A stretch of DNA of 64,000 bases, from assembly GCF_000372725.1 (NCBI RefSeq), contig NW_005201259.1, positions 210,437 to 274,436 on the forward strand. Reading direction: 5' to 3'. The notes under the pieces are model-generated. The model made no database searches. It saw nothing but the letters and a program-made list of their open reading frames with translations, and had not been told where the DNA came from. Positions within the stretch are counted from its first letter, which is position 1. The number at the start of each line of letters is the position of its first letter. This document shows, piece after piece, positions 21,733 through 32,142 of the stretch. Made by a program: the position numbers and the translations under genes. Source of the stretch: Emiliania huxleyi CCMP1516. Lineage: Eukaryota > Haptophyta > Isochrysidales > Noelaerhabdaceae.

Positions 21733-22500
21733 TGCTTTGCTGTTTTTGCTGCTAATCTCATGATAAGTTTACAATATCTTCTCACTGCAGCACCTCCGCG
21801 CCGCTCAGCCGTGCAGCCCAGCCAGCCGGAGGCAGGCCGCAAATGTCCCAGCCGCGCCCCCGAGCGAGGCCGAGCGAGGCCGAGCGGTCCCGAGCGGTCC
21901 TGAGCGGTCCCGAGGGTCCCGAGCGGTCCCGAGCGGTCCCGAGCGGTGCCGAGTGGCCCCAGAGCACCCCAGAGCACCCCAGAGCCTACCTGAGACACCT
22001 GAAGAATTTTGGCATCGAAAGAATTTGAGAGGACGCTACGAGGTGGCATGAAGGTTGCAGCGAGAATCGGCGAGAGACTGCGAAGAGAGATAGGAAGAGG
22101 CGGACGCCCAAAGGTGGGCGACGGCTAGCGCATCACACCCCTCTCCTTAAAATCCCTGTGTGGCGGCGGCGTGCCGTCCTCCCATCCCTCCCTTGGGCTG
22201 TCCGTTTTCTTTCTTTTCTTAGGACACTCGATAACACAGGTTAAATTCGCAGCACAACCCGGCTGCTGCACCACCCCCCCTCCCCCACGTTGCATTTCTG
22301 GCGAAAGAAGAATTTTACTCGGCTAACACAGGTTAACCTTAAATTCCTATGCGAGAGAGATCCCCTGTGCCCTGTGCCCAGCCCTCCGCGCCGCGATGCG
22401 CCCTCCCCCCTCGCTTTTGCAAAATCCTGCAAAGGTGGGGACGTGTCTGTCCTCGACCTAGGCCTAGCTTGGGATGTCCGTTTTATTTATTCATTTATAC
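21733..22500 (+). repeat. repeat island with intron-like repeat copies b (22141-22222) and c (22410-22500)
   Basis: Copy b reads TTAAAATCCCTGTGTGG(CGG)n, CCCATCCCTCCCTTGGGCTG, TCCGTTTTCTTTCTTTTCTTAG. Copy c has AAAATCCTGCAAAG|GTGGGGAC at 22435 and TGTCCGTTTTATTTATTC near its end. A 55-base segment at about 22240-22300 (TTAAATTCGCAGCACAACC ... TCCCCCACGTTG) is repeated at 22800-22856. The array of GGTCCCGAGC units (21855-21970) also lies here. Confidence 0.65.
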
Positions 22501-22790
22501 CTTGAGCACTTGAGCACTGGATAGGGTCGATTCCGCATGGTACGGGACCCCTCGATCGTCTCGCCCACCCTCACTGGAGTGTTCATGGGGGGGGGTCATA
22601 ACAAACACGGTGCAGGATCGAGGTGCACGCTGCCGAAGCAGTGTCGTCCCCCCTCTCCCCGGCGGCGATGGCGGTGTGACCGATCGAGCTACAAGAGGAG
22701 CTTGTTCAGCAGGATCCGGAGTGGCCAGATGCACTACCTCACTGGGCACCGTACGACGCATCCATCACCGTCTCGGATTTGCGTGGAGTC
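22501..22790 (+). repeat. dispersed repeat family E, copy 1
   Basis: About 290 bases (from TTGAGCACTGGATAGGGTCG to CGGATTTGCGTGGAGTC) that recur inverted at 35313-35612. Short pieces of its end (CAGTGCTCAAGTGCTCAAG) recur at about 35938 and 57632. It has no clear coding capacity. Confidence 0.85.
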
Positions 22791-22894
22791 ATTTATACCT
22801 TAAATTCGCAGCACAACCCGGCTGCTGCACCACCACCCCCTCCCCCACGTTGATCGTGATCTGTGATCTGTAAGCAGTAAGGGTGCGCGCGCGC

Positions 22895-23853
22895 GGCATT
22901 TTGGAATGGTTGGGTAGTAGGGCGAGAGGGTTGCTCTATACACTTAGTTAGCCTCTGCAGCGAGCGAGCGCTCAACTTAGCCCCCGCATGGAGCCGGGCT
23001 CGGACTTAGACGCTGTATGGTCGGGGGCCATGAACTTAGACGACGATAAGGCCAACTCCGGGTAAAACCCGGGTATACCTGAAAAGCTTTCAGGTTTACC
23101 CGAAAAATACCTGGACGCGTCCCGACCAACGTATGCCGCGCACGACGCCATATCGCCTTCTCCCAGGGCCAGTGCGCTACTTGCGGCGCGCAATTCCTGC
23201 GCAAGTACGCGCACCGTACCATGTGCTGCCGCTATGCGTGCCGTAAGGCGGCTGCGGCGAAGCGCGGCGGGCACGGCATGCCGATGGCAGTGCGGACGAT
23301 GCGGTTGCGATGTGTTCTGCTTCAAGATCGTGGCGGTGCTTGGCATGGATATGCACTTCTGCGATCCCAATCAGCTCATCGCAACGAAGCAGCGCAACAA
23401 GCTGGCTGCTGCCAACAAGGTCCTATGCTTCCTACCTTCACGCGCGGATCGTTCAAAGAGGACCAGCGCATACACAGGCTTCTCTGACATGCGTTTGTTT
23501 GAGCTTGAGGCTGTTTGTGAGAAATGTTTGGCTAGAGATTGCGCTCAAGAAGCAGCAACGAGAATCGGAAGGGGAGGATGCTGAGGCGGCGATTGCTGAG
23601 GCATGAGGAGGATCGATCCGGATTTTAGTAGGCGCCCGCCGCAGGCGAAGAAAATTTGGGCGGAGAGCGCCTTTTCGATCACGGTGGGAGCCTCTTGGCC
23701 CCAGGCCGTGCCACGGCCGACTTAGCCGATGTAAGAGGCTCCCGCTGATCTTAGACCGCGCAAGCACCCCAGCGTGCACGTGCACACTTAGACCCGCTAG
23801 GCGTCGAGGCTCAGAACTTAGACTACTACCCAACCAGTCATTTTGGTATACCG
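22895..23853. mobile_element. candidate non-autonomous DNA transposon with inverted ends and CTTAGAC subterminal repeats
   Basis: The left end (ATTTTGGAATGGTTGGGTAG) and the right end (CTACTACCCAACCAGTCATTTT) are inverted matches over TGGTTGGGTAGTAG. Just inside each end are several (A)CTTAGAC motifs (four on the left at 22945-23043, four on the right at 23719-23822). A perfect palindrome ACCTGAAAAGCTTTCAGGT-like sequence lies near 23080. Internally a Cys-rich frame (CATCGAQFLRKYAH then MCCRYACR, 23180-23245) looks like a zinc finger, but no transposase core was recognised. Exact target-site duplications were not found. Confidence 0.55.
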
Positions 23854-24100
23854 AGGCGGGCGGTGCGCCGGTGCCGAACACCTGTTGATCGTTGTTGATC
23901 CTCGCGCGCCGGCTTTATTGAGCTCTAACAACTTCCTACAGGAAACGTGTAGACATGGCACATGCACGAAGTCACACATCGAAAAGAAGACAAGGTTTCT
24001 GTACATGGAAGCCCTGTGCACTGCGCAATTGTTACAGGGAGAATTTTGGGCATCGCTCTGAGTGAACTCTCGCCAAGATGAGAGGGCCGCGCGCACAACG

Positions 24101-24836
24101 CTAATCCCTCGACGGCAGTTCGCCCGCGTCCGCCGTCTGCGAGGCGCTTTGCCGGCGCACACGCTGCAAGCGCTGCTGGACGCGGTCATTCCGATCGTCG
24201 TCCTGCTCGAGCGCACCTTTCTCAGCCAGGAGGGTGGGGCGGTTGATGTCTATTTGCCAGGCGCCCGGGACCGCCACAGTCGCATCCTTTGGCCACGGAC
24301 ACGGGCGATTCATGATATCATGCTGCGCATACGGCTCGGCTCCGCCCTCAAACGGGCCGACGCACCACTCCTGCCGCACCAGCCTGACCGCCCGCTTGGG
24401 ACAGCCGCACAGCTTGAACAGGTCTTCGACTTGCGATGCCCAGTTGCGAAACTGCGTCGGGGGTAGACCTATGGGACGCATATTCTCATCAAGAGGCGAG
24501 AATCTGCCGCGGGCTCTCACCGATAAGCTCTCTCTCACCGATGAGATTCAGGGTCTCATAAGATTCCTTCAGGTTGTTCCATTGTGTCACCGAGGTACCT
24601 TCTGAAGACGCGCTGCTCTCACATGAAGCTGATGGCGCAGCTGCCGACGCCGCTGCGGCCGACGCGAGGGCGTCTGAGAAGAGCTCCAACACACGGTGGC
24701 CCCGGTGGACGGGACACTGCGACACTTTTTCCTTGAACGACTCCCACACCGCATCAACTTCCTTCTTGTTCGACTTGCTCTGTGGACTGCCACTGTGCTT
24801 CTTCTTGCCAAAGAGGAAGTGCTCCAAGAGGCGCAT
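24101..24836 (-). CDS. hypothetical protein, possibly transposon-derived, two overlapping frames
   Basis: Not recognised. From ATG 24836 the frame reads MRLLEHFLFGKKKHSG and continues to about 24489 (LKESYETLNLIGERELIG). A second frame continues the protein-like sequence as PPTQFRNWASQVEDLFKLCG, VRLVRQEWCVGPFEGGAEP and IDINRPTLLAEKGALEQDDD to 24101, so a frameshift or a short intron is needed near 24490-24530. The location beside the transposon at 22895-23853 suggests it belongs to mobile DNA. It could instead be an ordinary lineage-specific gene. Confidence 0.35.
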
Positions 24837-24965
24837 GCGTCCGTCCAAGCCAACCGTTTTGCGGTCGCCGCAGCCTCAGTCGCCACCGGCTCCAAACAAT
24901 ACTGGCCGCGTCGGCCGTCCTGAATCGTGCGGGTGTGTTTACAGCTGTTCTGTCTCGAGGTCTCC

Positions 24966-25075
24966 GGGCGGGGGGGGGGGGGGGGGGGGCCCCAGGGTTC
25001 CCCCCAAAAAATTTAAAAAGGCCCCCGGGGGGGGGGGGGGGGAACCCCCCCCCCCTCTTTTTTTTTTTTTTCTCC
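24966..25075. repeat. run of long homopolymers (G, A, C, T)
   Basis: Successive runs of 10-20 G, C and T with short AAAAAATTTAAAAA interruptions. This is unlike anything else in the window and may be a low-quality or mis-assembled join rather than real sequence. Confidence 0.7.
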
Positions 25076-25327
25076 CCCGCCTCGCATGTACGTAATACCT
25101 AAATCCTAATAGGATTACTTGATACTTCTCTACGTACTACTACTAGCTACTACGATTCGCGCGATTGGGAGCCCGTGTCTTTTGCGATGTTCGCTCTTCT
25201 TTATGCTTAGCAAACTATCATCATCATGCGCAATTCATGCGTTTGGCCAAATGCAATGGTCCCCAGCGCAAGATCTTAACTGGGGCGCGTCCGTCCCGAC
25301 TCATGCGCGCGTGCTCGCCGGCACACC

Positions 25328-28300
25328 CTATTCAGCCGCGCCATTCGCGGGCGGGCACTCCGGCGCGCGAAGCACCTCGTGGCGCGAGCACTCGCAGCCG
25401 CACCGCACGCATAGCATCGCGAGTGACGGCGCGTGCGCCAGGTGCGTCGCGGGGAGGTAGCCGGAGCAACCAACAGTGTCGAGGCACTGGCCACGGAGCA
25501 CGCCCGCGTAATCGAGCTGCGGCCCCGACCCGTCCGCCTCGGCTGGCGGCCACGGCAAGGCCGCCTGACGAAACGCCTCCTCGAGCTGCCCAAGCGCCTT
25601 CGTGCGCTCCCGCTCAACCTTTCGCGCCCGCTGCGCCGCCGTCACGCGCGCCTCGCGCTCGCGCGCCTCGAGCTGGCCAATCTTGTGGGGCGCAGCCGAG
25701 CCGAGGGCCGGCCAGAGCGCCGCGCCGCGCGCCGGGTGCACCGCGGCCGCGGTGCCGGGCGGAAGGCCGATGGCGCAAAAGCCGAGGCTGCAGTCTTGGC
25801 CGGCGGAGCGCGCTGCGGCCCCTCTCAAGCGGCGCCACGAAACGCGGTGGCGGGCGGCGGGCGGCTTCACGGGCGGGAGGCCGACGATGTACGGGAGCAA
25901 GCGCGGCCACTTGGTGCACGCCGCCGTCTCCGCGTCCGCCTCGTTGCCCGCGCGGCCAAGCAGGGGGCACGCGTGGTCGAGGGCGATCACAACGCCGCCG
26001 GCGCAGTGGCAGCGGTACAGCGCGCGAAGGGCGTCATGCGCGAGGAGCGCGCGCGCTGCCGCGACGCCGCCATCGAGGTACTCCCGCTCGGCCCGCGCCC
26101 ACGCCACCTTCTTCTCCTCTCGCACGACTTCGTCTTCCTCCGACTCGGCCTCGGCAGCGGCCGCGACCGACGAGGAGGCAGCCACCGACAGCAGGGGGCC
26201 GCTCGTCCCGTGCAGCCGCGCGTAGCCGCGCCTGGCCGACGGGGGGAGGGGGGGGGGGGGGTTGAGGCGTGCCGCGCTCCTTGACGGGGGCTGGCCACGC
26301 CTCTCGACACTTCACGGCCGAGGGACGCCGCCGCGGGGCGGGCCCGGCGCGCACCCGTCCGAGAGCTGCACCCAGCCACCTTTGGGCCCGGCGGCACTGC
26401 CGGAGACGACGGCGCCCGCGCGCAGCACGCCTGTGACGGCCGCCTCGCTGGACGGGTCCGCGCGGCAGCGCACGCCCGGCGCGTGCACGACTCGGTACTC
26501 CTTCGCCCCGCCGTCGCCGTCGCTGTCAACCTCGCCGCCGGGCGGGGGATCGTACAGCACATGCTCGCGGGGCTGCGGCACGAGCTTGCCGACGCGCGCG
26601 TCGAAGACGGTAGCCGGCGGCGCCGTGCGCGCGGCGTGCACCGCCTCGATAATGACCACCGCCGCCGCCTCCACCTCCTCCTCCTCGTCGGGCAGCAGCG
26701 GCATCTCCGTGTCCCCCACGGCGTGCACGGTCCGCCAGCGCATCTGCGGCAGCATGCGCCGCCACGCAGAGACAGCCTGCTCTGCACATGCCGACGGCGC
26801 CACCAGCTCGCTGCCCGCCTCGCCGCCGACGACTAGCAGCACGCCCGAGAGCGCCACGCTCGCCGGAGGCAGCGGCGGCGGCGGGCGGCGGGCACTCTCG
26901 CGCTGCGAGGCAGCGACGGCCTCGGCCGCCGCCTCGGGCGCAAAACCGACGGCGGCGAGGGCGGCGGCCGAGGGCGGCGGCGGCGGGGCGGCGGCGGCAG
27001 CGGCAGCGCGGGCGGCGGCGATGCGTCGCTCCGCGAGCGTGCCGACGACCGCCGGGAGGAGCGTGTTTTTGAGGAGGGCGCTGAGTGGCCGCGCCGGCAG
27101 CGTGCGCTCGCCCGTGCCGTCGCCGACCGAAGTAAGGAGCGCGAGGGGCGGCTGGAAGAAGCTCCCGGGCGGGAGGGCAGCGCGCAGCGGCCGCTCCGGC
27201 GGCGAGATGCGAAATTTGACGACGAGGTCCCCGCGCTCTGCGCTCTGGTACGCCTCGGCCTCCTCCTTGGCGAGGACAGCCACCTGCTCGCAGCCGTCCG
27301 GCTGAAGACGCGCTGCCCCAACGCCTCACCGCCTCCTCCGAGGTCGCTGCCGTCTTTGCCACGTGCGCCTTGCCGTACTGCAGCTCCTGCTCCTTGTCGT
27401 CGACCTCGCCTGCGCGGGCCGGACGAGAGCAGCGAGTGGGCGGTGAGCGACGGGGAGGCGACCCCGCAGCGCCAAGCGACGGGTCTAGGACGGGTCTGCG
27501 ACGCGGCGGGCAGAGACGCCACCTCGGCCGCGTCGCGCGTCCTCGCCCGCAGCGAGCAGCGGCACGCCCTTGCCGTGCACGAGCGCCTCGCCCCAGCCGG
27601 AGCGGTCGAAGCCGAGCGCCGCGGCAAGACAGTTGCCCACCGCCACGCGCTGCCCGTAGTTGCCCTCGGCGCGCTTCACTGGCCTGGCGCACGGCTGCAG
27701 GGTGAATTGGGGAAGGGTCTCCTGCAGTGTGCTCGGCGCACCATGAGCACAAGGGTGCTACGGCGTGGTACTCGCACAGCACTCCGCATCTAGTGTGCCC
27801 GCGCCCCTGCCAGTTGCGGTCGAGCTCGAGCGTCGGCACCAGAGCAGCGAAGAGGAGCGAGCGGGCCGGCGTCGGCGCCTCGTGCCTGTACCAGAGGTCG
27901 ACGCCGATGCGCTCGTACACGTCGTGCGGCATCTGCGGGGAGGGCACGCGGTGGTGAGGGGGCGGGAGGGAGGGGGGGGGGAGGGAGGGGAAGGGAGGGG
28001 AGGGGAGGGGAGGGAGGGGGAGGGAGGCAGGGAGCGGGAGGGGAGGGGGAGGGAGGCAAGGTGCTGGGAAGGTGAGAGGAGCCGCGCCTGCTGCGTGACA
28101 AAGACGAGGTCAGACTTGCCCGCCTGGCAGGAAGGAAGACTCACTCTCACGCTACGCAGTGAGCTCTACCGAGGCGGGGTCCGACTGGCCGCGCCGTGGA
28201 CACAGCGCCCTTCTCCTTGAACCAGAAGGTGGCGCCTGGCGTCTCGCCCGGCCTCACCTTGAGCGAGAAGACTTAATAATGAATAATTAATACTCTATTC

Positions 28301-29254
28301 ATTAATTGATAAGTCTCGCCCGGCCTCACCTTGAGCGAGAAGACTTAATAATGAATAATTAATACTCTATTCATTAATTGATAAGTCTCGCCCGGCCTCA
28401 CCTTGAGCGAGAAGACGTCGTCCTCGCGCCGCTCCCACTTGGTGCCCACAAACATGTCCCGCATGTACCGCTGGTACTTGAGGCAGCCGCAAAACATCTC
28501 CTCGAGCGTGAGCGGCACCTGCGCCGGCAGCTCTTCGCCGTCAGAGGATGCCTCCTCTCCCCCTCTCTCCCGCAGGGCGCTGCACAGCCCTCAACCCTCT
28601 GCACCGCTGCAACCGTGCGAGGAGCGTCGGGTGTGCCTGGGGCGGAGAGCCGGAGGCGGCGGGACGGCGACTCACATCGATGCACGAGGGCGGCGGCTTG
28701 GTCGCCTCGTCCGTGACGACGACGCCCGCCTCGTACTGCGCCTCGAGCCGGTCGCGGGCCTTGTCGTACGCCTGTCGCGTCGCCGGCTCCGAGAGTACCG
28801 CAAAGGCGTCCTTGATGCGGTGCAGCTCGGACTCGGCCTCGAGTCGCTCTTGCGCCGGCCGAGAGACCATCTTGTCGGGATGTAGCCGGAGCGAGGCCTT
28901 CTTGTACGCGTCCTTGAGCTCCGACGGAGGGCAGTACTGCTCCACGCCGAGCTCCGCATAGTAGTCGCGGAACTTGGAAAAGGGCAGCATCTTAGACCTG
29001 TCGAAGTCGACGGCGGTCTCCTTGAAGGTCGGGTCGCGCCGCCGCCGCTCGTCCATGCGACGCTTGATCTTGTCCAGCTCGGCCGCCATCGCCGCGCGCT
29101 GCCGCTCCTGAGCCTCGGCGCTCAGTGTGATGGGCGCAGCACCAGGCTTGTTGCAATCCAACACCTTTGGCACGACCTTCGAGCGGAGCTCGGCCCGCGC
29201 AGCCTCGCGGGCCACGGCGGGGTCGTACGCAACGAGGTTGTTGCGGGAGGCCAT
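25328..29254 (-). CDS. J-domain (DnaJ/Hsp40) co-chaperone with SH3-like and Cys-rich C-terminal extension, 987 residues
   Basis: J-domain proteins stimulate Hsp70 ATPase. Nine exons fit in phase: 29254-28676, 28518-28402, 28257-28204, 28123-28088, 27932-27805, 27683-27547, 27409-27330, 27283-26355, 26231-25328. The J domain is at residues about 94-165 (FSKFRDYYAELGVEQY, LRLHPDKM with HPD). The substrate-binding CTD region follows: VPLTLEEMFCGCLKYQRYM, SDLVFVTQQ, VHGKGVPLL and RGDLVVKFRISPPERPL. Next come an Ala/Pro-rich linker, an SH3-like segment (PGVRCRADPSSEAAVTGVL, GWVQLSDGRGYARLHG), a coiled coil (EREARVTAAQRARKVERERT) and a C-terminal Cys-rich motif (CLDTVGCSGYLP, LCVRCGCECSRHEVL). Intron 2 is a tandem exon triplication. 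Three donors are GC. The ordinary DnaJ part would end near residue 440, so the extension more than doubles the protein. Confidence 0.82.
28242..28415. repeat. 72-bp tandem repeat (2.4 copies) creating intron 2 of the J-domain gene
   Basis: The segment TCTCGCCCGGCCTCACCTTG (starts 28242, 28314, 28386) is repeated with period 72. Each full unit carries a 44-base AT-rich insert (TTAATAATGAATAATTAATA...) in otherwise GC-rich DNA. On the gene strand every unit contains CTCAAG|GTGAGG, which can serve as acceptor and donor. Reading through the insert meets an in-frame TAA. Confidence 0.95.
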
Positions 29255-29439
29255 CGCGTACGCGGCGATGAGCGCGGGCTGCTCGGCGGAGACTACTCTA
29301 GTAGGGGCCGGGCGCTGGAGCGTCGGCGGTACACCTGTGCAGATGTTGCCTTATGGCCCAACCCTAGCGCGAGCTGTGGGGAGGCCGAAGAGAATCGCGA
29401 CCCCGCTTTTCTTTTCGTCGTATTTGGCTCAAACACAAC

Positions 29440-29590
29440 TCTCTTACGTACATACTATTACGACTCTGGGTTTGCGATGAGGAACCCCGACGGGTTTCTC
29501 GGAGGTTAGTGCACACTAACCGCCGAAGCGCATGCGCTTGGAGAAGAGAACTGCGACGGATCGGTCTCATACTATTTCACAGGTTGGCCT
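29440..29590 (+). repeat. dispersed repeat family F, copy 2
   Basis: GGGTTTGCGATGAGGAACC, GGGTTTCTCGGAGGTTAGTG, CCGCCGAAGCGCATGCGC and CTGCGACGGATCGGTCTCA match the longer copy at 33810-33915. It lies upstream of the J-domain gene. Confidence 0.8.
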
Positions 29591-29689
29591 GCTCACAGTG
29601 TTTGCGACGAAAGAATTTAACTCAGCGAAAGAATTCGACGGTGCAACCCTCTCGGGACACTAGGGGGTGGTGTCAGAGGGGGGCGGCGG

Positions 29690-30125
29690 GGGGTGAGGCA
29701 AGCGGGCCCAGATCTGCTCGTCTTAGAGGGTACCCTCTGTGCCAAGAGAGGCCATCCACGAGCGGCTCAGAGGGTGCCTGGGCCGACCCTCTGAAGGCCT
29801 GTGCCGCCAAGCCAGCCTCTCTCGGCGCAGCCTCCTCTGAGGCTACGGGGACCCTCTGTGACGCCAAGGCAAGCCCCGCGAGGCCGCTCCTCAGAGGGGT
29901 TTTCAGGCATTTCAAGGCTCTCTCGTCCAAACAACCAGGGGGGGGGGGGGGGATTTCTGCGCCACCTCTCCCCTCTGGCCGTGAGGGGGGGCCACCCTCT
30001 GAGGTCAAAGCCCTCTGTGCCGCCCAAGACGGACTATCCAGGGACCCTCTGAGGCCAAAAGCAGCCAAGAGAGGCCATAGAGGCGGCACAGAGTCAGAGT
30101 CAAACCCTCTGTGCCGCCAAGGACG
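29690..30125. repeat. degenerate CCCTCTG(T/A)GGC-rich repeat region
   Basis: More than a dozen occurrences of GACCCTCTG, CCCTCTGTGCCGCCAAG and CTCAGAGGG-type words without a fixed period, plus a G run near 29940. No gene; it forms the upstream region of the HMG-box gene. Confidence 0.7.
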
Positions 30126-30133
30126 CCTGACAG

Positions 30134-30661
30134 ATGGCTCCGAGCGATCCGACACAACAGCAGCCGAGCGGCAGCGCGAGTGCCAAGCGAAAGCGCGTGC
30201 CGAGCGGCAAGGCGGCCCGGCGGAGGGGCACTGTCGTGGCTGCGGCGTCAAAGGACGAGGAGCGGCAGCAGGTCCGCTCACGCGTGGACGAGGTGCTGGC
30301 TTCGCCGCTCTCGGCATTTGCGCTGTTCGCCTTTGCGCAGCGCGCGGCGGTCAAGCGGGGAAAGCCGAGCATCACGGTGCGCGAATTGGTCAAGACGGTC
30401 GGCGAGCGCTGGCTGCTGCTGAGTGAGGAAGAGCAGCGGGGCTATCACGACATGGCGCGGACTGGCGCTGCGATGGGTCCGATGGTGGCATTCGGCGCAG
30501 ATCTTTCGCCGCAGGGCACACCCCTCGTGGCCACTCCAGAAAGCAAAGCCGAGACGCCTCGCGGTGCGGAGCGAGGCCAGCAGCAGCGTGAGGGAGCGAC
30601 GGGAAGGGGGGCAGTGGGCGTCATATCCGACGTCGAGGCGTGCAAGGAGATGCTCCTCTAG
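30134..30661 (+). CDS. HMG-box protein, single exon
   Basis: HMG boxes bend DNA without strong sequence preference and act in chromatin or mitochondrial nucleoids. The 175-residue ORF has a basic N-terminal tail (SAKRKRVPSGKAARRR, a possible nuclear signal) and one HMG box at about residues 57-109: SPLSAFALFAFAQRAAVKRG, then TVRELVKTVGERWLLLSEEE and GYHDMA. The hydrophobic and aromatic core positions (F, W, Y) match the family. The C-terminal 65 residues are polar and apparently disordered. No intron is needed. Confidence 0.85.
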   Translation: MAPSDPTQQQPSGSASAKRKRVPSGKAARRRGTVVAAASKDEERQQVRSRVDEVLASPLSAFALFAFAQRAAVKRGKPSITVRELVKTVGERWLLLSEEEQRGYHDMARTGAAMGPMVAFGADLSPQGTPLVATPESKAETPRGAERGQQQREGATGRGAVGVISDVEACKEMLL

Positions 30662-31022
30662 CGAGAAGTACACGTGTCTGTCTCAATTTTGGATGAAATG
30701 ATGGGTGTAAAACAACACGAATACCCGCGCGGCGGGCTGATTGGTCGCCATGTTGGTCGCGTCCCGCTCCCCGACCGACCACGCCCTCCGCCCCGAACGA
30801 CCACTGCCGCTCCAGCCCCTCGTGTGTCGTGTCGAGTTCGGAGTTGCCGGCGCCGCTCCCCCCGCGCGCCTTTTTTGTCCATTGGTTATCACTTGATTGC
30901 CTCGCGCGCGGGCGGCGACGATTTTCGGCCGTTCACCGTCAGGCTTGGTGACGGCGAATCGCTTTTGCAGTCGCGACCGCTCGGGCAGCTTCAGTTTCAC
31001 GCTGACGCCAAAATGGTTTGGC

Positions 31023-31169
31023 TTATTCGCCGGTTTCACTGGCTTCGAGCTCTGACGTCTGAGAGACACCCGGCATGCGTTCCAGATTGGCGAGTAACTC
31101 GGCAAAGTCGATGGACGCCATCTGCTCATCGAACGTCGCCTCCTCGCTGCTATCGTCGCTACTCGCCAT
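31023..31169 (-). CDS. small acidic protein, hypothetical (48 residues)
   Basis: From ATG 31169 the frame reads MASSDDSSEEATFDEQMAS, IDFAELLANLERMPGVSQ and ends acidic at a stop at 31023. It is strongly acidic with one amphipathic helix. It is not recognised; it may be a small regulatory protein or a chance ORF. Flanking sequence to 32142 holds no other gene; the fragment ACTTTTAGCTTACTGGGAGA recurs near 31425, followed by a T- and G/C-rich region. Confidence 0.3.
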   Translation of the reverse strand: MASSDDSSEEATFDEQMASIDFAELLANLERMPGVSQTSELEASETGE

Positions 31170-32142
31170 CGCGCAGCGTTCACGCCCGCTGTGCTGGGCA
31201 ACCAAAAACTTGTTCGCGCAAAATGGTACCTCGAGCTACGGGAGAACATGAACTTCGATGGTCCTTCGAAAAATAAAGCTTCGAGAGAGCTCGCTGAGAG
31301 CTTTCACATGGTGTGCGAGCCGTTTTCTGGCTCCTACGGGAAGGCTATTCCGACATTTACATTTCCATCCGTTTGTTGGTCACCATGACCTCAGGAGGCT
31401 CAGCCAGACAGAGCCTACGTACTTTTAGCTTACTGGGAGAAAAGGGCTTTCTTCTCCGGCCCTCCTGCCCCTCTCTTGGCTTTTTTTTGCCCTTGCGCCT
31501 TGGCTCGGCTCGCCCGCTCGGCTCGCTCCGCTCGTTCACCGCCGGGGCGGGCGCCTGGCGGCTCCGCGGAGCTCCTTTGCGCTTTGGCTCGGCGCGGGCG
31601 GGGGCGCGAGTAAAAAGAAATTTAGGGCAAACTCCTACGCCGCGCCTGCGCTCGGCGAAGGCCGCGAAAAATTCGAGGGTGCGAAATCGCTGCTGCGTGG
31701 GGACGCGGGTAGCTCGCGAGAAAAGCCGTTCAAGCCCGGCCATCCGCCATCCTCACCCCCGCCCCCCCCAAGCAGCTGCGGCCGCAATCATGCGATGGCT
31801 CCGGCTCTAATGGTGATGCACCGGTGAATTAAATGTGTGTGCGGGTTCATAGCGGTTTTACCATAAATGACCACACAAGACTCAAGAGCGGGCTGCGGGG
31901 GACGGAACGAGACGCAAGACGCATGACACCCGAAAAGATTTTCGCTTTTCGGTGCGGTATGTGTATAAAGAGCATGATAAAGAGTGAGTGCAGTGTGGCA
32001 GTCGATCGGACAGGGAGGGACGTGTTCGAGGTGGGGCTAATGAACAGAGTCAGAGAAAGGACGATACTGATGACACACACAGCAAAAACTGACGACCTCG
32101 CGTGGAGCCGGAGGTGGGCGGCGTACGCACCAACACAGCCTG

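Noticed and set aside
29509..30426. 305-codon plus-strand frame before the HMG-box gene
   Set aside because: It runs through degenerate CCCTCTG repeats and out of frame over the HMG-box ORF; no protein-like motifs.
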